A stretch of DNA of 64,000 nt from Marinisporobacter balticus (GTDB lineage Bacteria > Bacillota > Clostridia > Peptostreptococcales > Thermotaleaceae), in contig NZ_SLWV01000002.1 of NCBI RefSeq assembly GCF_004345705.1, positions 1 to 64,000 on the forward strand. The letters run 5' to 3'. Of this stretch, positions 18,055-25,637 are shown piece after piece. The translations under genes and the position numbers were made by a program. The notes under the pieces were generated by a model. It ran no database searches, had not been told where the DNA came from, and was given only the letters and a program-made list of their open reading frames with translations. Position 1 is the first letter of the stretch. Each line of letters begins with the position of its first letter.

Positions 18055-18237
18055 TTATACAATTTCCTCTTTTTTCAATTGCATCGTTACTAATTTTGTA
18101 ACTAATGCTTGTACATCTACATTTAAATCTTTAAGATTTGACGCTGTTATGACTATATTTGTTGCTACTGGACGTCTTTTAAATTTTATTCCGCAAATCT
18201 CTCCTTTTGTTATGTGTTTCATTTGACTATTATTCAT
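18055..18237 (-). CDS. small protein upstream of the recombinase, candidate directionality or regulatory factor
   Basis: A 60-residue basic protein (MNNSQMKHITKGEICGIKF...) that I do not recognise. It has an AGGAGG ribosome binding site and ends 19 bp before the recombinase start, so the two are almost surely co-transcribed. Serine-integrase elements often encode a small recombination directionality factor near the integrase; position and size fit that role, but there is no motif to prove it. Duplicated sequence in the upstream region may serve as its operator. Confidence 0.5.
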   Translation of the reverse strand: MNNSQMKHITKGEICGIKFKRRPVATNIVITASNLKDLNVDVQALVTKLVTMQLKKEEIV

Positions 18238-18716
18238 ATCATCAACCTCCTATATCTATTTTATGAACATATAGGAATGTCTTATGAATATAATGTGATA
18301 TATTCCATCTCAAAGCAGGTTGTAATATCTTATTTCCCTAAATCATAGCACAAATAAATGGTGTGATACATTCCACACCATAATACATATTTTTGCATAT
18401 CGTTTTTTTATATCTTCTACTAATTAACAAATTATACATATACTTCATTAAAATCTATAAACGAAGCTGCATCTTTCCCATCAAGGAAGAATTGATTTAT
18501 TTTAAAAAATAATATTACACAATAATCTCATCCGCATTATCATTAAATAGTTCCAATTTTATCCTATAACACACTTATATTATATACTAAACAATACTTA
18601 TTTCTAACTATTTATAAAATATTCTCCTCAGTCTACTCTTCAATACAAAGCTAACTACGTTGATTCTGTGAATCTCAACGCTTTCTACCAACGCACTTCG
18701 ATTGTCACTTGATCTT
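18238..18716. other. non-coding AT-rich stretch inside the element
   Basis: About 480 bp without a convincing gene. It holds the promoter region of the small ORF/recombinase pair and a 14-bp direct repeat, TGTGATATATTCCA at 18294-18307 and TGTGATACATTCCA at 18362-18375 (13/14 identical, 68 bp apart). The rest shows no RNA-gene signature that I can recognise. Confidence 0.5.
18294..18375. repeat. twin 14-bp direct repeat upstream of the element's small ORF
   Basis: TGTGATAYATTCCA occurs at 18294-18307 and 18362-18375. The proximal copy is about 57 bp in front of the small ORF start and overlaps a plausible promoter (TTGAGA-type -35). Likely a regulator-binding site controlling the recombinase transcript. 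Confidence 0.45.
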
Positions 18717-18854
18717 ATGGCAAAATTAAAAATGTTTCTCAATGATGCCACTGCTATGAATAATACTAAAAAATCTGTTTATAATCATAATATTGATGTT
18801 ATTTGCTGTCATAGAGAATATTTTCTATATATCGGTGCTTTTAATGCAGAATGA
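18717..18854 (+). pseudogene. possible 45-codon ORF or gene remnant
   Basis: An open frame with ATG at 18717 and TGA at 18852, lacking a clear ribosome binding site. The peptide (MAKLKMFLNDATAMNNTKK...) is not recognised. It may be a degraded gene end or chance; it lies just before the cargo gene's ribosome binding site. Confidence 0.2.
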
Positions 18855-18914
18855 TTGACAACTTATTCAATAAGAATAAGTCGTGACAGCATAAGATTAA
18901 GGGGAGGTAAAAAA

Positions 18915-20282
18915 ATGAATGATGAGATTATGAAAAATAGAGTTGGGAAAACACCTTTGATACGTGCAAAAAAACTTGAACAAGAACTGAATATAGGAAA
19001 TATTTATTTGAAATTGGAAGGAAATAATCCTAGTAAAAGAAAGGCTGACCGTCTAGCCTACATGATTATCAAAGATGCGTTAGATTTAAATAAGAAAACT
19101 ATTTGTTTAGGGATGGCTCGGGATTTAGCTAAATCCTTAGCTTTTCTGTGTGCGTATTACAATTTAAAATGTGTTCTTGTGTTTCCACAGAAAGGTAGAT
19201 GGCTAAAATACAGGGAATTTCAGCAAGATTATATAGAACTAATAGAGTACGGAGAAAATGAAATACAAAGTATAGACTATAGTAACGAGTTATCAAAAGA
19301 AAAGGGATATTATAATGCCAACTTAGGTGTAGAAAACAATATTTTAAATATGACAGCCCTTTCTTCTATTAGTGAAGAGTTAGCGCTTCAGACAAAGGAG
19401 CCTATTGATTCTATCTTTGTACAGATGAGTTATGGGTTTTCAATATCAGGGATTTATTTGGGATTTAGAAAGTTATGGATGAATGATGAAATATCTAAGA
19501 TGCCATCACTATATAGTTGTACTGTAGACCAAGGTAATATCATTTATGATAAGTATAGAGAAACAAGTGGATCTTTGAAAGAATATACCCCTGTTAAAAA
19601 AACAAAATATAATAAGTATGTTAGGATAGCTGAAAGTAAGATGATGGAAAATACATTAGATGCTATTATGGATACAAATGGAACCATTATAGGAATAGAA
19701 GAAGATGAGTTGGTTTTCTTTGTTAAATATTTTAAAAACTTAGAAAATATTAAGCTGTCAATTGAAAATGCATATGCTTTAGCCGGATTTATTAAAAAAG
19801 CGAAAGAGGGTGATCTGAAATATGGAAATCATATAATTTTGCTAAATGATGGACATATAGATTTAGAAATCAAAACCATAGAAGAGGTTGATGGCATTAC
19901 TATTATTAAATTAGTTGAATTGTTAAATGCTTGGCTAATGGAATATACGGATCCGTTACAGGGAATACGCGAAGCTGTGAATAATGCACTTAACAATGGA
20001 TATATTTTATTGGCTATATTAGACAAGCGGATAGTAGGCATATCTGTCATTGTAAATACTGGCTTTAAACCATTTGCACCGACTTATCATTTAGCTTATA
20101 TTGCAACCGATAAAAATGTTAAAGGAAGAGGTATCGCTACTCAGCTTTTACAAAATGCAATAGATTTAACTGAAGGGAATATTTCATTGCATGTTGAAAG
20201 AAATAATAAAAATGCTATTAAATTATATGAAAAAATGGGTTTTAAGAAAAGTTATCTTAGAATGCTACATCAAACGTGGTAA
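18915..20282 (+). CDS. PLP-enzyme-like (threonine synthase fold) domain fused to GNAT acetyltransferase; element cargo
   Basis: 455-residue two-domain protein. Residues 1 to about 310 follow the threonine-synthase/cysteine-synthase fold (KTPLIRAKKLE, YLKLEGNNPSKRKADR). However, the family's PLP-binding Lys in the NPxGSxKDR motif aligns with Ala44 (Lys43 is one place off), and the Ser/Gly-rich phosphate loop is replaced by GMARDLAKS. The C-terminal part from about 330 is a GNAT domain with acetyl-CoA motif GRGIATQLL (404-412) and NAIKLYEKMGF. The ATG follows GGGGAGGT; an upstream TTG is less likely. Substrate unknown. Confidence 0.8.
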   Translation: MNDEIMKNRVGKTPLIRAKKLEQELNIGNIYLKLEGNNPSKRKADRLAYMIIKDALDLNKKTICLGMARDLAKSLAFLCAYYNLKCVLVFPQKGRWLKYREFQQDYIELIEYGENEIQSIDYSNELSKEKGYYNANLGVENNILNMTALSSISEELALQTKEPIDSIFVQMSYGFSISGIYLGFRKLWMNDEISKMPSLYSCTVDQGNIIYDKYRETSGSLKEYTPVKKTKYNKYVRIAESKMMENTLDAIMDTNGTIIGIEEDELVFFVKYFKNLENIKLSIENAYALAGFIKKAKEGDLKYGNHIILLNDGHIDLEIKTIEEVDGITIIKLVELLNAWLMEYTDPLQGIREAVNNALNNGYILLAILDKRIVGISVIVNTGFKPFAPTYHLAYIATDKNVKGRGIATQLLQNAIDLTEGNISLHVERNNKNAIKLYEKMGFKKSYLRMLHQTW

Positions 20283-20296
20283 AAAAGTATTTATTA

Positions 20297-20341
20297 AAAA
20301 ATCAGAAAGTACAAAAAAAATTTTACTACTTTCTGATTTTT
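20297..20341 (+). terminator. terminator of the PLP-GNAT gene
   Basis: A 15-bp stem (ATCAGAAAGTA / TACTTTCTGAT plus A-T pairs) followed by a T run on the plus strand, 15 bp after the cargo stop codon. Confidence 0.8.
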
Positions 20342-20464
20342 GTTAATTTACAACCTGTCCCCCTTTTGCTTGAAAATTAATGATACCCTCTATGTGCCTT
20401 ATATTCAGACTCTTATCAAAATATTTATGTATATCAAACAATCCTTTTGTACCAACAAGTTCTG

Positions 20465-20812
20465 TTACCCACCTGGATAACTAATCTTAATTTTGCCACA
20501 TCTCGCTAACATAGGGCCCATTAAAAATATGGAAGATCTCATTTCTCTTACTAAATGTTCTGGAATTTCATGAGAAGAGAGTGTACTTGAATCAACGGTT
20601 AAAACAGCGTTTTGAAAATCTACTTTACATCCAATCGCTTCTAATATCTGAATCATTGCATGCACATCACTTAGATTTGGGCAGTCAAATAGTACATTTT
20701 CTCCCCCATTCATTATCGTAGCAGCTAATATTGGAAGTACTGCATTTTTTGCTCCACCAATTTTTATCTCTCCATTTAATTGTTTTCTACCTTGTATAAA
20801 AAACTTGCTCAC
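20465..20812 (-). pseudogene. murA: murA 5' part (interrupted, N-terminal 115 codons)
   Basis: N-terminal portion of MurA: SKFFIQGRKQLNGEIKIGGAKN (UDP-GlcNAc-binding Lys-Asn in GAKN), LSDVHAMIQIL, MRSSIFLMGPMLARCGK and KISYPGG, then an element-derived TAA. The start chosen is the GTG at 20812, 8 bases after GGAGG; the GTG at 20821 overlaps the ribosome binding site. It lacks the catalytic Cys and the rest of the enzyme, so it is non-functional alone. The reading frame rejoins that of 15556-16464 if the element is removed. Confidence 0.95.
20467..20475 (-). other. attachment-site core, 5' side of murA element
   Basis: Minus strand CAGGTGGGT, in frame within the PGG codons that end the 5' part of murA. 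The next in-frame codon is a TAA contributed by the element. Matches the opposite core at 8 of 9 bases. Confidence 0.75.
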
Positions 20813-20979
20813 ATATTCCACCTCCGAATTCTATTCCAATACGCAATCATTGCATTCATTATCTATAAATTCACTATTATCATAGAAATAATACATACTA
20901 TATTATTCATTTTATGCATAATTCTCAAAGGTGTTACGCTAACAAATATATAAAATCATCTTAGAACTAATAAAAAACA

Positions 20980-21021
20980 ATTACCTCATATTAGAATGGT
21001 TAATTTCCAATATAAGGCAAT
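20980..21021 (-). terminator. terminator between murG and murA
   Basis: A 13-bp stem (20980-20992 and 21009-21021, two G-U pairs in RNA) followed by GTTTTTTATT on the minus strand. It follows the murG stop (21034) and implies that murA and the element have their own promoter in the 170 bp that follow. Confidence 0.7.
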
Positions 21022-21033
21022 CTATTTTTTCTA

Positions 21034-22140
21034 TTAAGTTTCAATTAAATTTAATATATCCGTGTAAATCATATCTGTTGCATTCGGTTTTGCTAACGCT
21101 TTGCTTTTACATGCCATTTCTTTTAATAGATCTGGATCCTTTGAAAATTGATTTACTAAATTTATAATTTTTTTATCCGTTAAATCCTTTTCATGCACTA
21201 AAACAGAAGCCCCATTTTTTTCTAATACTTTTGCATTATATTCTTGATGGTTATTCGCTACATAGGGCGATGGGATTAAAATCGATGGCAGTCCCATCGC
21301 TGTAATTTCAGCAAGGGTTATGGCACCTGCTCTACCTATTATTAAATCACAAGCGCCCATAAATTTCGCCATATCATAGATGTATTCTTTAATCATAATA
21401 TTTTTTTTTATTTCAAAGTTGTTTTGGTTTAAGCTTTTTAAAATGCCTTCATAATGCTTGCTTCCTGTAACATGAATGATACTAATCTTATGGTTTCCAT
21501 TGAAATTTTTTAAAACGTTCGCCATGGTTTCATTTATTTTTTCAGCACCCCTACTTCCTCCAAATGCCATTACTACAAAACGATTTTCATCAATCCCTAG
21601 AGCTTTACGGGATTGTTCTTTACGCACATCTATAAAATCGTTCCTGACTGGATTACCCGTTACAATGACTTTACTACTATGATTAAAATATTGTTTTGAT
21701 TCTTCAAAGCTAACCAATACACGCTTTACAAATTTCCCTAACATTTTATTCGTAACACCTGGAATCACATTTTGTTCATGTATTACCGTTTTTATATTGA
21801 ATAAAGATGCAATAAAAACAACTGGTCCACAAACATATCCTCCTGTGCCAATTACCAAATCTGGCTTAAATTGATGAATAATCTTTATGGCATCTTTTAA
21901 TCCGAAAAATAAATCTTTTATAGATTTTAATGTATCTAAAGATAAGCGCCTCTTAAATCCACTAACAGTTATTGTTTTTAGCCGATATCCTGCATTGGGT
22001 ACAAGCTGACTTTCGAGTCCTCTCTCAGTTCCCACAAATAAAATTTTCACACCTTTGATCTCTTGTTTTATTTTATTGGCTATTGCAATTGCAGGATAAA
22101 TATGTCCTCCTGTTCCTCCACCTGAAATTAGTATTTTCAT
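21034..22140 (-). CDS. murG: UDP-GlcNAc:undecaprenyl-PP-MurNAc-pentapeptide GlcNAc transferase MurG
   Basis: Peripheral membrane GT28 glycosyltransferase that converts lipid I to lipid II. It opens with ISGGGTGGHIYPAIAIA, has FGGSRGAEKIN and the UDP-GlcNAc-binding region GRAGAITLAEITAMGLPSILIP. 368 residues, standard. It is 4 bp downstream of ftsW and ends before a terminator that separates it from murA. Confidence 0.98.
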   Translation of the reverse strand: MKILISGGGTGGHIYPAIAIANKIKQEIKGVKILFVGTERGLESQLVPNAGYRLKTITVSGFKRRLSLDTLKSIKDLFFGLKDAIKIIHQFKPDLVIGTGGYVCGPVVFIASLFNIKTVIHEQNVIPGVTNKMLGKFVKRVLVSFEESKQYFNHSSKVIVTGNPVRNDFIDVRKEQSRKALGIDENRFVVMAFGGSRGAEKINETMANVLKNFNGNHKISIIHVTGSKHYEGILKSLNQNNFEIKKNIMIKEYIYDMAKFMGACDLIIGRAGAITLAEITAMGLPSILIPSPYVANNHQEYNAKVLEKNGASVLVHEKDLTDKKIINLVNQFSKDPDLLKEMACKSKALAKPNATDMIYTDILNLIET

Positions 22141-22144
22141 TATT

Positions 22145-23248
22145 TCAACTCCTATCTAAATTCGAATATCTAGATATATTCAACAAAATACCTATAGCTG
22201 CCATAAATATTGCCAATGAATTTCCTCCCCAACTAATAAACGGTAGCGGTATACCCGTAACAGGCATGGAAGATGTTGCAACTGCAATATTAATGATCAC
22301 TTGTACTGCTACCATAGCTGTTATACCCGTAGCAAGTAAACAACTAAATAAGTCTGGTGCGTTAACCGCAATTCGTACACCTCTCCAAATTAATAAAAGA
22401 AATAGTAGTATTACCGTGACACAACCAATAAATCCTAATTCTTCTCCAATTATCGCAAATATAAAGTCGTTCTGAGGTTCAGGTATATACAGATATTTCT
22501 GAATGCTTTTTCCAAGTCCCACACCAAATATTCCTCCAGAACCTAAAGCATATAGAGATTGGATCACCTGATACCCAGTGCCTTGTGGATCTGCAAAAGG
22601 ATCTAAAAAACCTGTTAATCTCCTCATACGATAAGGCTTTATGATAATCATAACCGCCAAAAATACAAAACCACAAATACCCATAGCGGTAACATGAAGC
22701 CACCTCATACCTGCCACAAACATCATAGATGCAATAATCATCGTAATGGTAACTGCTGTACTCATATTAGGCTGTAGTATAATTAGTCCAAAATATACGC
22801 CTATAATGATGAAACCCGGGATCACACCATTTACAAAATTTTTTATCTTTTCTGGCTTTCTTGAAAGATGAGAAGCTGCAAAAATAATGGCACAAATTTT
22901 TGCAACTTCTCCTGGCATGATTGTAAACCCACCAATAGGAATCCATCTTTTTGCACCATTAACTGAATGCCCGGCTGGTGTTAAAACGAGGATTAGCAAA
23001 ATTACACTCAAAACAAAAGCATATGGGGCTAATTTTTTATATCTCCAATAATCAAAATTCATGGTGAAAAACATACCCAAAAGCCCTAATCCCGCCCACA
23101 TTAATTCTCTTTTTAAAAAATGATAAGAATCATTCATTTTAGACAAGGCAAAGTAATGGCTTGAACTAAACACCATAACAATCCCAACTACAACCAGTAT
23201 GATAACTATAAGCAAAAGGGTAAAATCACTGGATTTTTTTTTCGCCAT
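22145..23248 (-). CDS. ftsW: SEDS peptidoglycan polymerase FtsW/SpoVE
   Basis: Polytopic membrane glycosyltransferase of the SEDS family with about ten spans. Conserved parts include GGFTIMPGEVAKI, LDPFADPQGTGYQ, NDFIFAIIGEELGFIG and TGIPLPFISWGGNS. Its position between murD and murG is that of spoVE in Bacillus, and the partner transpeptidase SpoVD is in the same cluster. It may serve division, the spore cortex, or both. Confidence 0.93.
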   Translation of the reverse strand: MAKKKSSDFTLLLIVIILVVVGIVMVFSSSHYFALSKMNDSYHFLKRELMWAGLGLLGMFFTMNFDYWRYKKLAPYAFVLSVILLILVLTPAGHSVNGAKRWIPIGGFTIMPGEVAKICAIIFAASHLSRKPEKIKNFVNGVIPGFIIIGVYFGLIILQPNMSTAVTITMIIASMMFVAGMRWLHVTAMGICGFVFLAVMIIIKPYRMRRLTGFLDPFADPQGTGYQVIQSLYALGSGGIFGVGLGKSIQKYLYIPEPQNDFIFAIIGEELGFIGCVTVILLFLLLIWRGVRIAVNAPDLFSCLLATGITAMVAVQVIINIAVATSSMPVTGIPLPFISWGGNSLAIFMAAIGILLNISRYSNLDRS

Positions 23249-23253
23249 TCCTA

Positions 23254-24621
23254 CTACCCCCTCAATTTTTTAACGCATTCTTTGAAATGCCTACCTCTAA
23301 CTTCAAAACTAGGATACATATCCCAACTCGCACAAGCAGGGGACAACAATACAGCATCTCCCTTTTTTGCGATTTTCGAACAGATTGCTATAGCACCTTC
23401 CATATTTTCTACAATGCTACATGCATAAAATCCATTTTCTGCTGCTGTCTTTTTAATCTTTTGTGCTGTTTCTCCTATTAACACCATATGTCTAACTTTC
23501 CCATTAAATACATGGATAAATTCTTCAAAATTACTTCCTTTATCCATCCCTCCAGCAATTAATACAATAGGTGTTTTCATAGCTTCTACTGCTTTTATTG
23601 ATGCATCAGGATTTGTTCCCTTAGAATCATTTATGTAACGTATTCCTTCAATTTCATCTACGAATTCTATTCTATGAGCTACCCCCATAAACATTTTCAA
23701 AGTATCCGCAATCACTTTTTTATCAATACTAGCCCAATATGCAATTGCAACTGCAGCCAAAGCATTTTCTAGATTGTGTTTCCCTGGCATTTTTATATCA
23801 TCTACCCTACAGATTATCTCATAGCCTTTATGCTCTTTTTTTACAACAATCTGATTATCTAGTACATATGCTCCTTTTTCTAATACTTTCTTTCTACTAA
23901 ATGAAACAATATCTGCTTTTGCAAATTCTTTTAATGCATAGGTTTTTTCATCATCTGCATTTAGTATTAAAACATCTGCATCTTCTTGATTTTTAAATAT
24001 ATTTGCCTTTGCATCAATATAGTTTTCCATGGTCTTATGTCTATTTAAATGATCGGGTGTAAGATTTAAGACCGCAGCAATTTTCGGTTTAAAATCTATG
24101 GTACTCTCAAGCTGAAAACTACTAGTCTCTGTAACCATAATTCCATCTTTTGATGCTTCTTGTGCTTTAGATATTGCTGCAACACCAATATTTCCTACCA
24201 CATAGGTTTCTTTTCCTGCATTTTTAAATATTTCTCCCGTTAAAGCTGTCGTCGTTGTTTTTCCATTGGTGCCTGTTATAGCAATAAATTTTCCGCTACA
24301 TAATTGATACGCTAACTCTAACTCTCCCATGATTGTTATATTCATATCTCGTGCTTTTTGTATAAAAGGGAGATCTGTTGGCACTCCTGGGCTTAATATA
24401 ATCAAATCGAATGGCATTAAATCATTTGGATGCTTCCCTAGTATGAATTCTATTTTTCTTCCATCTAAATCCTTTAATATATCTTCACATGCTTCTTTGT
24501 TTTTTTTGTCATTAACCGTTACTTTTGCGCCTAATTTTAATAATGCTTCTACCGTTGGTATCCCAGATATTCCTAGTCCAACTACTAAAACACGCTGATT
24601 TTTTATTAACAATAACGCCAC
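23254..24621 (-). CDS. murD: UDP-MurNAc-L-alanine:D-glutamate ligase MurD
   Basis: Cytoplasmic ATP-dependent ligase adding D-Glu. The N-terminal Rossmann domain has VVGLGISGIPTVEALLKLG; the ATP loop is AITGTNGKTTTTAL (about 114-127); NLTPDHLNRH and YINDSKGTNPDA are typical. 455 residues. GTG start with a weak ribosome binding site. Confidence 0.97.
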   Translation of the reverse strand: MALLLIKNQRVLVVGLGISGIPTVEALLKLGAKVTVNDKKNKEACEDILKDLDGRKIEFILGKHPNDLMPFDLIILSPGVPTDLPFIQKARDMNITIMGELELAYQLCSGKFIAITGTNGKTTTTALTGEIFKNAGKETYVVGNIGVAAISKAQEASKDGIMVTETSSFQLESTIDFKPKIAAVLNLTPDHLNRHKTMENYIDAKANIFKNQEDADVLILNADDEKTYALKEFAKADIVSFSRKKVLEKGAYVLDNQIVVKKEHKGYEIICRVDDIKMPGKHNLENALAAVAIAYWASIDKKVIADTLKMFMGVAHRIEFVDEIEGIRYINDSKGTNPDASIKAVEAMKTPIVLIAGGMDKGSNFEEFIHVFNGKVRHMVLIGETAQKIKKTAAENGFYACSIVENMEGAIAICSKIAKKGDAVLLSPACASWDMYPSFEVRGRHFKECVKKLRG

Positions 24622-24667
24622 CCGCTTTCATATATCTTTTTTCTTATTCCTCCGTCTCTATATTCAT

Positions 24668-25633
24668 TTAAACCTTTAAGCTAAATAATCCAATAATACA
24701 TAAAAGTAATGTAACAGCCCAAAATACAATCACTACCTTTATTTCTTTCCATCCCTTTAGCTCATAATGATGATGCAGCGGACTCATTCTAAAAATTCTT
24801 TTACCTGTGAGTTTGAAGGACATTACTTGAAGGATTACTGATAATGCTTCTACAAAATAGATTCCTCCAACAATTGGAATAAACAGCGTCATATTCGTTA
24901 AAATTGCAATTGCTGCAATAGCACCTCCAAGAGCCATAGAACCCGTATCCCCCATAAATATTTTTGCAGGATGGACATTGAATCTTAAAAATCCTAAACA
25001 TGCACCTGTTAATGCTCCTGACACTAAAGTAGCACTAGAATTACCATAATACAGGGCTGCTAACGCAAAGAACAAAGAAACGATTAAAGTTACTCCTGCA
25101 GCTAATCCATCCAAACCATCTGTTAAGTTTACACTATTTGTTGTAGCAACAACAACTGTTGCAATAAATGGAATATATAAAATACCAAAATCCAAACTTT
25201 GTTTCATAAAAGGTACAAATATTTCTGTACCGTATTGTGATGTTTTAGACTGATACACAGCAATAATAATTGCAATAATAATTTGTCCTACCAGTTTTTG
25301 ATATGCTTTTAGTCCTAAATTTCTTTTTAATACTACTTTTATAAAATCATCAATAAATCCTATTCCTCCAAAAGCAATGGTTGCAAATAAAATAACATAT
25401 AAATCATTATTTGCATGTCCTGAAGTTAAAGTCGTTATACAAATGGCCGCAATCATTATTAATCCACCCATAGTAGGTGTACCAGATTTTGATATATGCG
25501 ATTTAGGGCCTTCATCCCTTATGCTTTGTCCTACCTTTAATCTTTGTAAGATAGGTATCGCCAAAGGCCCTAAAATAAGTGTTATAAGAAATGATATGAT
25601 GATTATTGTTATTAATTGTGTATGTTGTATCAT
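24668..25633 (-). CDS. mraY: phospho-MurNAc-pentapeptide transferase MraY
   Basis: Integral membrane enzyme that makes lipid I. About ten hydrophobic segments and the catalytic acidic motifs GFIDDFIKV, NLTDGLDGLAAG and HPAKIFMGDTGSMALG, plus the C-terminal HHHYELKGW. 321 residues, normal for the family. It lies 4 bp downstream of murF. Confidence 0.98.
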   Translation of the reverse strand: MIQHTQLITIIIISFLITLILGPLAIPILQRLKVGQSIRDEGPKSHISKSGTPTMGGLIMIAAICITTLTSGHANNDLYVILFATIAFGGIGFIDDFIKVVLKRNLGLKAYQKLVGQIIIAIIIAVYQSKTSQYGTEIFVPFMKQSLDFGILYIPFIATVVVATTNSVNLTDGLDGLAAGVTLIVSLFFALAALYYGNSSATLVSGALTGACLGFLRFNVHPAKIFMGDTGSMALGGAIAAIAILTNMTLFIPIVGGIYFVEALSVILQVMSFKLTGKRIFRMSPLHHHYELKGWKEIKVVIVFWAVTLLLCIIGLFSLKV

Positions 25634-25637
25634 AAAG

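Larger units (their letters stand above)
16465..20467. mobile_element. 4.0-kb serine-recombinase integrative element inserted in murA
   Basis: The segment between the two murA parts is about 4,003 bp, bounded by near-identical 9-bp cores. It contains a large serine recombinase at one end reading toward the junction, a 60-residue ORF just upstream of it, about 0.6 kb of AT-rich non-coding DNA, a divergently oriented cargo gene (PLP-like plus GNAT) and that gene's terminator. No terminal inverted repeats, target duplication or conjugation genes are visible, as expected for serine integration. Removal at the core restores an unbroken 417-codon murA frame. Confidence 0.9.

Noticed and set aside
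18660..18716. A possible short coding remnant (NYVDSVNLNAFYQRTSIVT) upstream of 18717
   Set aside because: Too short, closes with TGA and has no start; chance reading is likely.
18055..20282. The murA element as a toxin-antitoxin or phage-defence island
   Set aside because: No nuclease, toxin or antitoxin motif is visible; the small ORF precedes the recombinase and the cargo is an enzyme-like fusion, so there is no sequence support for that label.
20343..20475. A minus-strand open frame of about 42 codons running from the element core (TELVGTKGLFDIHKYFDKSL...)
   Set aside because: Composition looks protein-like, but there is no start codon with a ribosome binding site and no family match; it may be the tail of a lost element gene. 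Not strong enough to list as a gene.
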